Source: Hymenobacter sp. J193 (lineage in GTDB: Bacteria > Bacteroidota > Bacteroidia > Cytophagales > Hymenobacteraceae). Taken from it: a stretch of DNA of 64,000 nt. A program made the translations under genes and the position numbers. Below are positions 1 through 8,206 of the stretch, piece by piece (positions within the stretch are counted from its first letter, which is position 1; each line of letters starts with the position of its first letter). The notes beneath the pieces are model-generated. The model saw only the letters and a list, made by a program, of their open reading frames with translations. It did no database searches and was not told the DNA's origin. Location of the stretch: NCBI RefSeq assembly GCF_024700075.1, contig NZ_JAJONE010000001.1, forward strand, positions 992,001 to 1,056,000, in the 5' to 3' direction.

Positions 1-1
1 C

Positions 2-565
2 ACGCCCCACATCAAAGACGTAACCCAACGCGTGGCCCAGGCGGGCTACGTGGCCCTGGGCGTGGATGCGCTGTCGGTGTTTGGGGGTACGCCCGCCAAT
101 GAAGATGAAGGCCGTACGCTCATCGGCAAGCTGGATAAGCCGCAGAACCTGAACAACTACCTCGGCGCCCTGCGCTATCTGCGCGCACGCCCGGAAAGCA
201 ACGGCCGCACCGGCTGCGTAGGCTTCTGCTGGGGCGGGGCAATGGCCAACCAACTGGCCCTCCACGACCCGCAGCTGAACGCCGCGGTAGCGTACTACGG
301 CACCCAACCCGAGGCTACCGCCGACCTCACCCGCATCAAGGCCCACCTCATGCTGCACTACGCCGCCCTCGATGAGCGGGTAAACGCCGGCAAGGACGCC
401 TACGAAGCAGCTCTGAAAGCCGCCGGCGTGCCGTTTGAGCAGTTCGTGTACGAGGGCGTCAACCACGCGTTCAACAACGACTCCTCCCCCGCCCGCTACA
501 ACGCCGAAGCCGCCAAGCTGGCTTGGGAACGGACGCTGCGGCTGTTTAAGGAACAGTTGAGGTAA
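2..565 (+). CDS. Dienelactone hydrolase family protein (5' end cut by window)
   Basis: The reading frame is already open at base 2, so the N-terminus lies outside the window; about 187 residues are visible. The family is alpha/beta hydrolases that open dienelactones or related esters in the cytoplasm. The nucleophile elbow is GFCWGG, with Cys in the catalytic position as in true dienelactone hydrolases. The acid is probably the Asp of ALDERV and the base the His of GVNHAFNND, giving a complete Cys-Asp-His triad in the expected order. The GTG at 32 could be taken as a start, but homologous sequence continues upstream of it. The true substrate is not readable from sequence. Confidence 0.9.
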   Translation, partial: TPHIKDVTQRVAQAGYVALGVDALSVFGGTPANEDEGRTLIGKLDKPQNLNNYLGALRYLRARPESNGRTGCVGFCWGGAMANQLALHDPQLNAAVAYYGTQPEATADLTRIKAHLMLHYAALDERVNAGKDAYEAALKAAGVPFEQFVYEGVNHAFNNDSSPARYNAEAAKLAWERTLRLFKEQLR

Positions 566-576
566 ATCCCAGTACT

Positions 577-1134
577 ATGCAACCCCTAATCGGCATTGGT
601 TTCTGGTGCAGCCTGCTGGAACCAGAGTCGCCTGACCCAGCTTGGTTTATTGATCCAGACTGGTCACAATCGGAACGGCAACAGGTAGTACACTATCTGC
701 AACAGGGGCTGCCCCTTGCGTACTGGATGGGCTATAGCTGGTGCCGTTTCCGCTGTGGCATTTCTACCGCTGAAATAGGCGCAGCTGACCTTACGGATGG
801 CACATACTGCTGGCCGGAAGGCTTGGTGCACTACGTAAGCTGTCATCAGGTTCGTTTACCGGATACCTTCACTCAGCACGTTCTTAGTCAGCTCTCCTTC
901 CCAGCGGCAGCAGCAAAAGTATCCGACAACAACTCAATAGATATGACCTGGTGGCAGCAGCAAACAGGCTGGCACCCAACGGTCTTCTCTTTCCCAGCTG
1001 AAACAGATGAAGAAGCTGAGCAGACCATTCGGAGATTTGAACAAGGAAAATGTTTAGAGCCGTCTATGCTCACGCCCACAGCCTGTGAGGCCCGAACGCA
1101 CTTAATAAAGCAGTGGCGGGCTAAAATCAGCTGA
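577..1134 (+). CDS. Hypothetical protein, 185 aa
   Basis: The start is 11 bases after the stop of the hydrolase, so the two may be co-transcribed. The protein is Trp- and Cys-rich, with a central block (YSWCRFRCG, then DGTYCWPEGLVHYV) that reminds me of a widespread uncharacterised cytoplasmic family seen next to toxin or immunity genes. I cannot name a function. There is no signal peptide or membrane segment. Base composition is lower in GC than the flanking hydrolase and peptidase genes, which fits an accessory gene. A strong bidirectional terminator follows at 1179. Confidence 0.7.
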   Translation: MQPLIGIGFWCSLLEPESPDPAWFIDPDWSQSERQQVVHYLQQGLPLAYWMGYSWCRFRCGISTAEIGAADLTDGTYCWPEGLVHYVSCHQVRLPDTFTQHVLSQLSFPAAAAKVSDNNSIDMTWWQQQTGWHPTVFSFPAETDEEAEQTIRRFEQGKCLEPSMLTPTACEARTHLIKQWRAKIS

Positions 1135-1178
1135 TTGCCTGAATCGGCCCACGTACCACTCAACTGCTAGCCAACAAC

Positions 1179-1219
1179 AATGCCCCACTGGTTGCTGTAA
1201 TAGCACCCAGTGGGGCATT
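1179..1219. terminator. Bidirectional terminator between convergent genes
   Basis: A perfect 13-bp inverted repeat (arms 1179-1191 and 1207-1219, AATGCCCCACTGG and its complement) sits between the plus-strand gene ending at 1134 and the minus-strand gene ending at 1241. T-rich sequence follows the plus-strand side. Confidence 0.75.
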
Positions 1220-1240
1220 GCACCTGTTTTGCTTTTTGGA

Positions 1241-2818
1241 CTACATCCGTCCTTCCGGCTTAACGGTGGGCAGGGGCTTGCGGGGCAGCTTGGCGTCGCG
1301 CATGGCAGCCTGGTACACGAAGGAGGCCACCACTACCGAAGCCTGCTTGAGGTCGTCGGCGGGGAGCCGCTCGTAGGTATCCATGTTGGTGTGGTGGGTG
1401 CGGGTACCGTAGTCCAGCGGGTCTTGGATGAACTGGAAGCCGGGCAGGCCCACGGCATCAAACGAGAGGTGGTCCGTGCCGCCGGTGTTGCGCAGCGTAA
1501 CGGTGGTAGCGCCCATGTCGGCAAAAGGCTTGAGCCAGTCCTGGAAGATGGGCGCGGCGGCCTCGTTGCCCTGGGCGTAGATACCGCGGATTTTGCCAGC
1601 GCCGTTGTCGAGGTTGAAGTAGGCGGCCAGCTTCTCGTGCTCGGGCAGCAGCTGCATAGTAGCAGGGTCGGCAAAGTGGTTTTTCACGTACCCGCGGGAA
1701 CCGTGCAGTCCTTGTTCCTCCTCGCCCCACAAAGCAATGCGGATAGTGCGGCGCGGCTGCACGCCGGTAGCCTTCAAAATACGCACGGCCTCCATCATTA
1801 TGGCGCAGCCGGCGGCGTTGTCGGTGGCCCCGGTAGCAGCGTGCCAGGAATCGAGGTGGCCGCCCAGCATCACCACTTCGCTTTTCAGCTTTTTATCGGT
1901 GCCGGGAATTTCGGCTACTACGTTGTAGCCCTTCAGGTCCTGGGACTGGAAACGGGTACGGGTTTCCAGCTCCAGTTGCACCGGAATGCCGGCTTCGGCC
2001 AGCCGAATCAGGCGCAGTTGGTCTTCGGGAGCCATTTCCAGCTCGGGCAGCACGGGCTTGGCATCGGCGGCGTAGGGCGCACCGTTGCTGGTGAAGAACG
2101 TACCATCGGAGCCGCCGCGGGAGCTCAGCACGGCAGCCGCGCCTTCGCTCACCATCATATCGGCCAGTTTGGTGCGCACCGCCATCAGCGCTTTGCGGTC
2201 GGCCATTCGTTTTTCCGCATCGGCATCCGCGGGGCGCGGCGTAGCGGGGGCTTCGGGCTTGAAGTCGGCCATTTTCTTCAGCTCCTCGTCGGTATGGCGG
2301 CGGGCATCGGGCTCGAAGGAAGGCTTGGGCGCATTGGCAACGCCGAGCAGCACGATTTTGTCGCGCAGCTGGCCTTTATACTTATCAAGCTCGGCTTCAG
2401 TCGTAGCCTTCACCACCACTACCGACTTTTTCAGCAGGCCATTGGTGCCGGGCGTCCAGGCCTTGGGTGCGCCGATAAGGGTGTGGTAGTAGGGCGCCGT
2501 CATGGCCACGTACGACTTATCGATGTCCCAGCCGCGGCCAAACGTGCCCCAGGGCTCGATGTTGGCTTTGGTGAGGCCCCAATCGGTGAGCTGCTTTTTG
2601 GTCCACTCGTTAGCGCGGGCCAGGCCCTCGGAGCCGGCCAGGCGCGGGCCGCATACGTCGGTCAGGTAAAAGGCCGTTTCCATCACCTTAGAGCGGTTTA
2701 GGCCTTCGTCTTTGATTTTGGCGAGGGTAGCGGCGTCAGCCTTGGTGCCTTGCTGGGCCAGGGCCGGAGCCGCGAGAGCCAGGGAGCCGGCCAGTGTGAA
2801 GAGTCGGAGTAGAGTCAT
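1241..2818 (-). CDS. M28 family zinc metallopeptidase, secreted
   Basis: The protein is a 525-residue aminopeptidase or carboxypeptidase of family M28, probably periplasmic. Residues 1-21 form a Sec signal peptide ending ALAQQ. A PA-like insert spans roughly residues 130-290 and the peptidase core 295-510. Visible zinc ligands and catalytic residues are His321 (GGHLDSWH), Asp333 (TDNAAG), Glu366/Glu367 (WGEEEQG), Asp404 (FNLDNG) and His450 (GGTDHLSF), so the site is complete. The length is typical of the Bacteroidota members that keep the PA domain. The gene stands alone, with a terminator beyond its 3' end and a 282-bp gap upstream. The substrate is unknown. Confidence 0.92.
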   Translation of the reverse strand: MTLLRLFTLAGSLALAAPALAQQGTKADAATLAKIKDEGLNRSKVMETAFYLTDVCGPRLAGSEGLARANEWTKKQLTDWGLTKANIEPWGTFGRGWDIDKSYVAMTAPYYHTLIGAPKAWTPGTNGLLKKSVVVVKATTEAELDKYKGQLRDKIVLLGVANAPKPSFEPDARRHTDEELKKMADFKPEAPATPRPADADAEKRMADRKALMAVRTKLADMMVSEGAAAVLSSRGGSDGTFFTSNGAPYAADAKPVLPELEMAPEDQLRLIRLAEAGIPVQLELETRTRFQSQDLKGYNVVAEIPGTDKKLKSEVVMLGGHLDSWHAATGATDNAAGCAIMMEAVRILKATGVQPRRTIRIALWGEEEQGLHGSRGYVKNHFADPATMQLLPEHEKLAAYFNLDNGAGKIRGIYAQGNEAAAPIFQDWLKPFADMGATTVTLRNTGGTDHLSFDAVGLPGFQFIQDPLDYGTRTHHTNMDTYERLPADDLKQASVVVASFVYQAAMRDAKLPRKPLPTVKPEGRM

Positions 2819-3100
2819 AGGAAAAAGAGAATGAGAGCTTGCTTCGTGGCGTTAAAGAACCGAACAAAGTGTGGGAGTTGCAGCGGTTTCCAACTGCACC
2901 CAGGCCGATTATTCCAGTGGACGGAGCGTAGGCAGCAGGGTTCAGGTGCCCTTTTACGTTATCGGGTCTTACCCAAACAGTTGGAGTAGGTACCGCCATG
3001 GATGCCTTGTAGCTTCTCCCAAAGCCTGTTGCCGTTCTGAGTTAGTTCTTTGGTCAACAGCCTACCTGCTATATTGAGGCCATATTCTAACAGCAGAACT

Positions 3101-3874
3101 ATGACCTCATTTATTCTGAACCGCTTGCGCCCGATGCCGGGCCCTATTTGTGTACTGCTGGCCCTGTTTTCGGTGCTGCTCACCAACTGCACCAATGACC
3201 CGGAGCAGGAGGAAGACCTGCGGCAGGGTGATTATATCAGCACAGGTACCCGCACGATCAAACCGGCAGTCATGTACACCAGCAGTGGCAAAACAACCGA
3301 TGTGGCCATCATTAGTGCCCATTTAAAAAGGAAGAAACAAGAAGGTATGTTTGAGCTAAGTACTGGCTCTGAGACGCATTCTACCTTCCTGGCTCTGCAC
3401 TTTGCTTCGCCTACCGCCGTCAGACTTTCGGAAATTTCTACCGCTACCAAAGATACTACAGACACAATGCCAACGGAAGTGGTAAGCTATTCGAGCACCG
3501 ATATGGTGCTAGCCCAATTGGATTCCGTGATGGTTATCAACCCGGACAACTATCCTAATGCTGACTGCGGCCGGATTGCCAAGCAGGTGCCGCTGTACAA
3601 ACCTACCTATCATTGCCGCCCAGTCTCCATTATTTCGGGAAGTTGGGGTTACGCTTGCCGGTATCGGCCCCTGTTTCCCATACAGATAACCAAGGGGCAG
3701 CTTAGCGTCGTGCATACGTCCTGGCTTATGACCGCCTATACATCCTCCTCATACTCGTGTGGCACCGGATTTGGCAATCAATGGAACAGCTTAAATCCGG
3801 CGGTTATCAATCAGCTACAGGTGGGTGATACGCTGGTGGTACAGGAAAGAGAAACTCCTTTGGTAAGGAAATAA
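3101..3874 (+). CDS. Predicted lipoprotein, paralogue of the 14.9-kb lipoprotein
   Basis: I start at ATG 3101 because it places a lipobox (LLTNC, Cys30) after a hydrophobic stretch; an earlier in-frame start at 3050 would only add a non-hydrophobic tail. The mature protein has no domain I recognise. It aligns by eye with the lipoprotein at 14923-15645: both have YTS(S/T)G after about 50 residues, C-R-(Y/F)-R-P-L about two thirds along, a Cys-Gly-x-G-x-G-x-x-W block, and end in GDT(L/V)(V/L)VQ followed by a basic tail. The four shared Cys-containing blocks suggest a disulfide-stabilised fold at the membrane. Its function is unknown. Confidence 0.75.
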   Translation: MTSFILNRLRPMPGPICVLLALFSVLLTNCTNDPEQEEDLRQGDYISTGTRTIKPAVMYTSSGKTTDVAIISAHLKRKKQEGMFELSTGSETHSTFLALHFASPTAVRLSEISTATKDTTDTMPTEVVSYSSTDMVLAQLDSVMVINPDNYPNADCGRIAKQVPLYKPTYHCRPVSIISGSWGYACRYRPLFPIQITKGQLSVVHTSWLMTAYTSSSYSCGTGFGNQWNSLNPAVINQLQVGDTLVVQERETPLVRK

Positions 3875-3891
3875 CCAGGAGCATTACCGCC

Positions 3892-4179
3892 TTGACCATC
3901 GAATACATCCGCTACCGCATCAGCACTGAGCAGCCTGCTTTCGTGGAAGCCATCCGCCAGGCCAACCAGCTCCTGGCCGCCGCGCCCGACTGCCTAAGCT
4001 ACCAGCTCGCCCACTGTGAGGAAGACCCCGAGCTGTTCATCTGGCGCATCGAGTGGACTTCGGTGGAGCGTCACCTCCAGGGTTTCCGCAAAAGCGCGGA
4101 GTTTGGGGCGTTTTTCCAGCTGGTGAAGCCGTTTTACACGAGTATTCAAGAAATGCAGCACTACGCGGTGGTGGGGTAA
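3892..4179 (+). CDS. Antibiotic biosynthesis monooxygenase (ABM) domain protein
   Basis: This is a 95-residue, single-domain ferredoxin-like protein of the ABM/YgiN type, which are small cytoplasmic dimers using aromatic substrates or acting as quinol monooxygenases. Signs are an alternating hydrophobic beta pattern, LAAAPDCLSYQLAHCEEDPELFIWRIEW in the middle strands (shown here only to locate it), and the terminal FYTSIQEMQHY. The only plausible start is TTG 3892, since no in-frame ATG lies upstream before the previous gene. The last codons (HYAVVG stop) are nearly repeated at 5745-5760 beyond the next gene. The substrate is not predictable. Confidence 0.75.
   Translation: MTIEYIRYRISTEQPAFVEAIRQANQLLAAAPDCLSYQLAHCEEDPELFIWRIEWTSVERHLQGFRKSAEFGAFFQLVKPFYTSIQEMQHYAVVG
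4159..4174 (+). repeat. Direct repeat, left copy (3' end of ABM gene)
   Basis: The 16-mer CACTACGCGGTGGTGG at the end of the ABM gene recurs exactly at 5745-5760. A looser match (ATG, two or three bases, then the 16-mer and a stop) extends it to about 24 bases. The two copies bracket the ComJ-like gene and the IS inside it. Confidence 0.7.
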
Positions 4180-4505
4180 CCATGCATACTATCCAGCCCT
4201 AAATGATTCATACACTTCATTTCACTACATCGTACCATCAGTTCTACCTTTATGACAAGGACTCTCCCGGTGATACAGGCTCCTTTGATTTCTGGACTGA
4301 TGCTTCTTTTGCCGATAAATTGGCAGTTGAAGCAGGTATATTGGGTGTTAGCATCGGCACCTATTGGGATGTAAACGCCACCATCAGTGTTCTGGAGCAG
4401 CGTAATGAGTCGTCTGATTTAGCCCCTTACGACCATGTTGTGGAAGCTAGTCTAGAAATTAAGTCAGGAAAACTGCAAGTACTAGCTTGCATTAGTTCAA
4501 CAATA

Positions 4506-4527
4506 TAGCGGAATCATGAACGGTGTA
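4506..4527 (+). repeat. IS630 left terminal inverted repeat
   Basis: The sequence starts TAGCGGAATCATGAACGG and matches the reverse complement of 5503-5524 at 19 of 22 positions. It includes the transposase stop codon. Confidence 0.9.
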
Positions 4528-5470
4528 CGTGGTAGCCGCAGTGGTTAAACCAGGCTTTGGCGTCGCGGCTGGTAATCCAGTCGATGGCGGTTTGCAACGC
4601 TTGCTCCAGCGCCTGGCGGGTACGGGCTTGGGCCTGACGGAGCTTGGTTTTGAGCTTGCTCCAGGCCTGCTCAACGGGGGCAAAGTCGGGCGAGTAGGGC
4701 GGCAAAAACAGCACCTCGACGCCGCGCCGGGCCAGTTCCTCTTGCAAGCCGCCGAGCTTATGCACCGGCAGGTTGTCGAGCACCAGCACGTCGCCGCGGC
4801 GCAGTTGCGGACCCAGCACTTGGCTGATGTAGAAGGCGAATCTGCGCTGGTCTAACGCTCCATCCAGCACCTGCACGGCTTTGAGCCCGCGCACGCCCAG
4901 CGCCCCGATCAGCGTCAGGCTCTTACCGCGCCGCAGCGGCACGGCCCCGCCCGCGCGCCGGCCGCCCACGGCCCGCGCGTAACGCCGCGTGTAATCTAGG
5001 CGCAGACCGGTCTCGTCCAGAAAGTAAAACCGGTGCACGTCGCCGCGCGCGCTCACTGTTTCCACATACTGACGTCGCAGTTCGTGCACGCGTTGCGTGT
5101 CACGCTCGGTGGCGTGCAGGCTTTTTTTGCGGCGTAGCCCGTGCTCGTCCAGCACGCGCCAGATGACGCCCACACTCACCCGCTGCCCCGTGTCGGCCGC
5201 TAGCGCGTCGCGCAACTCGGCCAGCGTCGCGTCCGACTGGCGCCCGACCTGCACCACCAGCCAGGCCTGCGCCGCCGCGTCCAGGCACCGCGGCGGCCCG
5301 CCCCGGCCGGGCAGCGCCGCCAGCGAACCGGTGTGCCGCTGCCGACGCAGCAGTTTGCCCACGAAGGCCAGGCTCACGCAAAAGCGGGCCGCCACCTGCG
5401 CCTGCCGGGCACCCGGCTCGGCCAGCGCCTGCGCCACGCGCTGGCGCAAATCCAAAGAATAGGCTTGCAT
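4514..5470 (-). CDS. IS630 family transposase
   Basis: This 318-residue DDE transposase cuts and pastes the element into TA sites. Residues 1-110 form the helix-turn-helix DNA-binding part (LDLRQRVAQAL, then SLAFVGKLLRRQ). The catalytic triad is visible as Asp152 (FLDETG), Asp232 (VLDNLPVHK) and Glu267 (PPYSPDFAPVEQAW), with IS630-like spacing. It reads as one open frame, whereas many IS630 relatives are split by programmed frameshifting, so I take it as active. The ATG at 5470 gives the standard IS630 N-terminus (MQAYSLDLR). Confidence 0.95.
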   Translation of the reverse strand: MQAYSLDLRQRVAQALAEPGARQAQVAARFCVSLAFVGKLLRRQRHTGSLAALPGRGGPPRCLDAAAQAWLVVQVGRQSDATLAELRDALAADTGQRVSVGVIWRVLDEHGLRRKKSLHATERDTQRVHELRRQYVETVSARGDVHRFYFLDETGLRLDYTRRYARAVGGRRAGGAVPLRRGKSLTLIGALGVRGLKAVQVLDGALDQRRFAFYISQVLGPQLRRGDVLVLDNLPVHKLGGLQEELARRGVEVLFLPPYSPDFAPVEQAWSKLKTKLRQAQARTRQALEQALQTAIDWITSRDAKAWFNHCGYHVHRS

Positions 5471-5502
5471 ACAACGCGGTACGTATCTTGTGTAAAAGCA
5501 GC

Positions 5503-5524
5503 TACACCGTTCACGAAACCGCTA
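5503..5524 (-). repeat. IS630 right terminal inverted repeat
   Basis: The right end of the element reads, on the minus strand, TAGCGGTTTCGTGAACGGTG and onward; it pairs with 4506-4527. It is followed directly by the TA target copy at 5525-5526. Confidence 0.9.
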
Positions 5525-5744
5525 TAGAACTTGAGTTGACTGTTCCTCCCGGGTTTTACAGGGTGCGAGTATCTGCGGTCGGTCTGGATTCCATAATAGA
5601 TGAGGATGAAGAAGCGGAGGATACCTACCATATTGAGATATGGCCAGAAGAGCCCTCGGCACGCCAGGTACTGAAACGCGCTTCATTCAACTGGTAAGTA
5701 CAGATTTCATCCAACGATACTGCTTCAGTATTTAGGAGATGAAC

Positions 5745-5760
5745 CACTACGCGGTGGTGG
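5745..5760 (+). repeat. Direct repeat, right copy
   Basis: Exact second copy of the 16-mer at 4159-4174. Here it forms a tiny remnant reading ATG AAC, the repeat, then a TAG stop (M-N-H-Y-A-V-V-D), mimicking the last codons of the ABM gene with no gene in front of it. Confidence 0.7.
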
Positions 5761-5793
5761 ACTAGCCTATCCCAACCGAGCTTATTTAGCACT

Positions 5794-6258
5794 ATGAAGC
5801 ACCTACTACTTCTACCTTTATTCGTCAACAACCTTAGTGCATATGCCTGTGACTGTCTGATGTCACCTGTCAAAACACATATTAATACCACACCCTACTT
5901 AATTACCGGCGAGGTAATCGAGTTGCTTGATAATAGCACTTCGGAAGGGCAGTCACACCGGCAGTGGTTACGCTTAACTCGTCAGGATTCCTCACGTGGC
6001 TACCACGTTCGAATTCGGGTACTGGAAAGCTTTAGAGGAGAATTTCATGCAGGAGACACGATTGAATTAAAATCACATTACACCACGTGTGAGCTAAGCT
6101 TTTCAGTAGGCACACGGGCTGTATTGTTCATGCATAAGGAAGCCGATGCTCTTTTCATTACACATTGCTCCTACTCCGAGTATGTTACTAACGAAGAGCA
6201 TTTTACTGATTTGATGAAGACTATTTATGCCGAAACCCGACGCAAACGTCAGGGATAA
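5794..6258 (+). CDS. Secreted TIMP/NTR-like protein, hypothetical
   Basis: The 154-residue protein begins with a short signal peptide (about residues 1-18). The mature N-terminus then starts with the C-x-C pair ACDC, the hallmark position of netrin/TIMP-like OB folds. A strand-rich middle follows (YLITGEVIEL, then VRIRVLESFRGEF), with later cysteines in TTCEL and THCSYSEY available for disulfides. Bacterial members of this group are uncharacterised exported proteins; metalloprotease inhibition should not be assumed. The gene is AT-richer than its neighbours and sits alone between the disrupted ComJ-like gene and the ABC exporter. Confidence 0.7.
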   Translation: MKHLLLLPLFVNNLSAYACDCLMSPVKTHINTTPYLITGEVIELLDNSTSEGQSHRQWLRLTRQDSSRGYHVRIRVLESFRGEFHAGDTIELKSHYTTCELSFSVGTRAVLFMHKEADALFITHCSYSEYVTNEEHFTDLMKTIYAETRRKRQG

Positions 6259-6334
6259 CCAGTCAAACTCCATTCTATAACCCCACCCCCGCCCCGCTCG
6301 TCTAACCGGCTAGTTCTTACTTAGCCGCTGTTGC

Positions 6335-8146
6335 ATGAGTCTCTGGGAAATTATCAAGCGCCTGTACCCGTACGTGCTGCCGTACCGGGCCCTGGTGCTA
6401 GCCACGCTGCTGCTTACGCTGGTGGGTTCGTTGGCGGCGCAGGTGAATCCGTTTGTGCTGCGCTACACCGTGGATACGGTGCAGGGCCTGCTCAACCAGA
6501 ACCTCGGTCTGACCCAGGGCGCCGATCTGCTGCTCGTTGTAACTGCGCTGCTGCTGGGCAAGGAAATCATCAACACCGGCATCCAGTTCGGGCAGAAGTT
6601 CTACGGAGAGAAAATCCGCATCAACGTGTCCAGCACCCTCGTGCGCGACGCGGTGCACAAGGTGCTCAGCTACGAGCTGGGCTTCTACTCCGACAGCGGC
6701 AACCAGACCGGCAAGCTCCAGACCCGTATTGACCGGGGCGTGGAGAGCCTGATGAAACTGGTGCAGAACTTTTTTATCGACATCCTGCCGCTGTTTGCCA
6801 ACTCCATCGTGGCCCTGGTGATTATGTTCATGGCCAACGTGTATGTGGGGCTGGTGGCCGTGGCGGTGCTGCCGGTGTACTTCTGGCTGAGCTACCGCCA
6901 AGCCGATAAGCTCAACGGTACCCGCCGGGCCCTGCGCGGCCTGCGCGAAGCCCGCAGCCAGGGCCTTGTAAACCTCATCGACTCAGCCGTAGTCATCAAG
7001 AGCTTTGTGCGCGAGGACTACGAGGAGCAGAAGCAGGCCCAGGTGCAGCAGAACCTGCAGGAAGCCCAGCTCCAGACCCGCAAAACCAACTTCCTCTACG
7101 ACGGCCTCAAGACGTTTACCGAGCAGATTGGCGTGGTGCTCATCATCATCCTCACGGCCTACCTGGTGCTCGACCGGCAGATCAGCATCGGGGCCATCAT
7201 GTTCCACATCCTGCTGTTCAACAACGTGTCGGCGCCCATCCGGCAGCTGCACCGCATCTACGACGAGATGAACGACGCCCTCACCTACTCCGAGGGCTTC
7301 TTCGACATTCTCGACGCCCACGACGCCGTGGAGCCCACCGGCCAGCTCCTGCCCAACCACCTGCGCGGCACCTTCGATATCTGCAACGTGGACTTTACTT
7401 ACCCCAGCGGCACCCAAGCCCTGCACGACGTGTGCCTGACCATTGAGGCCGGCAAAACCACCGCGCTGGTGGGCCTGAGCGGGGCCGGCAAGAGCACCAT
7501 CATCAACCTGCTCTGCAAGTTCTACGCCCCCGACTCCGGCCAGATGCTGCTCGACGGCCGGCCCCTGGCCGACTACAACACCCACGCCCTGCGCCAGCAA
7601 ATCGGGCTGGTGCTCCAGAAAAACCACATCTTCAAGGGCACCATCGAGGAAAACATCCGCTACGGGGTGATGGACGCCACCCTGGACCAGATCAAAGCTG
7701 CCGCCCGCCAGGCCTACCTGCACGAGCAGATCATGGAGCTGCCGAAAGGCTACCAGAGCGACGCCCAGCAGCTCTCGGGCGGGCAGCAGCAGCGCATTGC
7801 CATTGCCCGGCTGTTCCTGAAAAACCCGCCCATCATCTTCCTCGACGAGCCCACCGCCTCCCTCGACGCCATTGCCACCGAGCAAATTAAGAACTCCCTG
7901 GAGGCCATCAAGCAGGGCCGTACGGTGGTCATCATCTCCCACTCCCTGGCCCAGATCGTGGATTCCGACTGCATCTACGTGATGAAGCAGGGCCGCATGG
8001 TGGAAAGCGGCACCCACGAGCAGCTCTACGACCTACGCGGCACCTACCGCGAAATCTTCGATGCCTCCGCCCGCAGCCTCAACATCGAGAAGCTGGCCCG
8101 GGTGATGGTGGATGATGGGGACGAGGTAGAGGATACGGCGGGGTGA
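6335..8146 (+). CDS. MsbA-like ABC exporter, fused permease and ATPase
   Basis: This is a 603-residue inner-membrane half-transporter that would work as a homodimer exporting lipids, drugs or peptides. Six membrane helices lie in residues 15-310. The nucleotide-binding domain follows from about 345: Walker A at 380-387 (GLSGAGKS), Q-loop near 428, signature LSGGQ at 480-484, Walker B IIFLDE at 500-505 and switch His536. All ATPase residues are present. No export partner is encoded nearby, so the substrate cannot be inferred. The ATG at 6335 places the first helix normally. The family is ubiquitous in Bacteroidota. Confidence 0.95.
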   Translation: MSLWEIIKRLYPYVLPYRALVLATLLLTLVGSLAAQVNPFVLRYTVDTVQGLLNQNLGLTQGADLLLVVTALLLGKEIINTGIQFGQKFYGEKIRINVSSTLVRDAVHKVLSYELGFYSDSGNQTGKLQTRIDRGVESLMKLVQNFFIDILPLFANSIVALVIMFMANVYVGLVAVAVLPVYFWLSYRQADKLNGTRRALRGLREARSQGLVNLIDSAVVIKSFVREDYEEQKQAQVQQNLQEAQLQTRKTNFLYDGLKTFTEQIGVVLIIILTAYLVLDRQISIGAIMFHILLFNNVSAPIRQLHRIYDEMNDALTYSEGFFDILDAHDAVEPTGQLLPNHLRGTFDICNVDFTYPSGTQALHDVCLTIEAGKTTALVGLSGAGKSTIINLLCKFYAPDSGQMLLDGRPLADYNTHALRQQIGLVLQKNHIFKGTIEENIRYGVMDATLDQIKAAARQAYLHEQIMELPKGYQSDAQQLSGGQQQRIAIARLFLKNPPIIFLDEPTASLDAIATEQIKNSLEAIKQGRTVVIISHSLAQIVDSDCIYVMKQGRMVESGTHEQLYDLRGTYREIFDASARSLNIEKLARVMVDDGDEVEDTAG

Positions 8147-8206
8147 GTCGTTGCATTCCTTATTATTGCACAACACCTTCACTCCACGCTAATAGGTCGA
8201 AGTATT

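Larger units (their letters stand above)
4506..5524. mobile_element. Complete IS630-family insertion sequence, 1019 bp
   Basis: The element is bounded by 22-bp imperfect terminal inverted repeats (three mismatches) and flanked by TA on both sides (4504-4505 and 5525-5526), the target duplication expected of IS630/Tc1-mariner elements. One transposase gene fills nearly all of it, and its stop codon lies inside the left terminal repeat. The transposase is intact and excision restores the target frame, so the insertion looks recent. The element is clearly GC-richer than the gene it hit. Confidence 0.95.
4203..5697 (+). pseudogene. ComJ-like gene interrupted by an IS630 element
   Basis: Two coding pieces, 4203-4505 and 5527-5697, flank the insertion. 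Removing 4506-5526 (the IS plus one TA) joins ATA directly to GAA in the same frame and gives a 157-residue protein with no other damage. The N-terminal piece has TSYHQFYLYDKDS and a FWTD motif; the C-terminal piece has VPPGFYRVRV and YHIEIWPEE. From memory this resembles the ComJ family (the nuclease inhibitor Nin of Bacillus competence), but that family call is tentative. As it stands, the left ORF ends at a TAG supplied by the IS (4506-4508), and the right piece would need a start inside the IS. GC is lower than in core genes. Confidence 0.85.

Noticed and set aside
1229..2701. Long plus-strand open frame over the M28 peptidase gene
   Set aside because: It is a shadow of the minus-strand gene; its sequence is Gly/His/Val-rich low-information protein with no domain, and the peptidase has a full zinc site.
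4506..4508. Natural stop codon of the ComJ-like gene
   Set aside because: The TAG belongs to the IS end; the coding frame continues at 5527 after excision.
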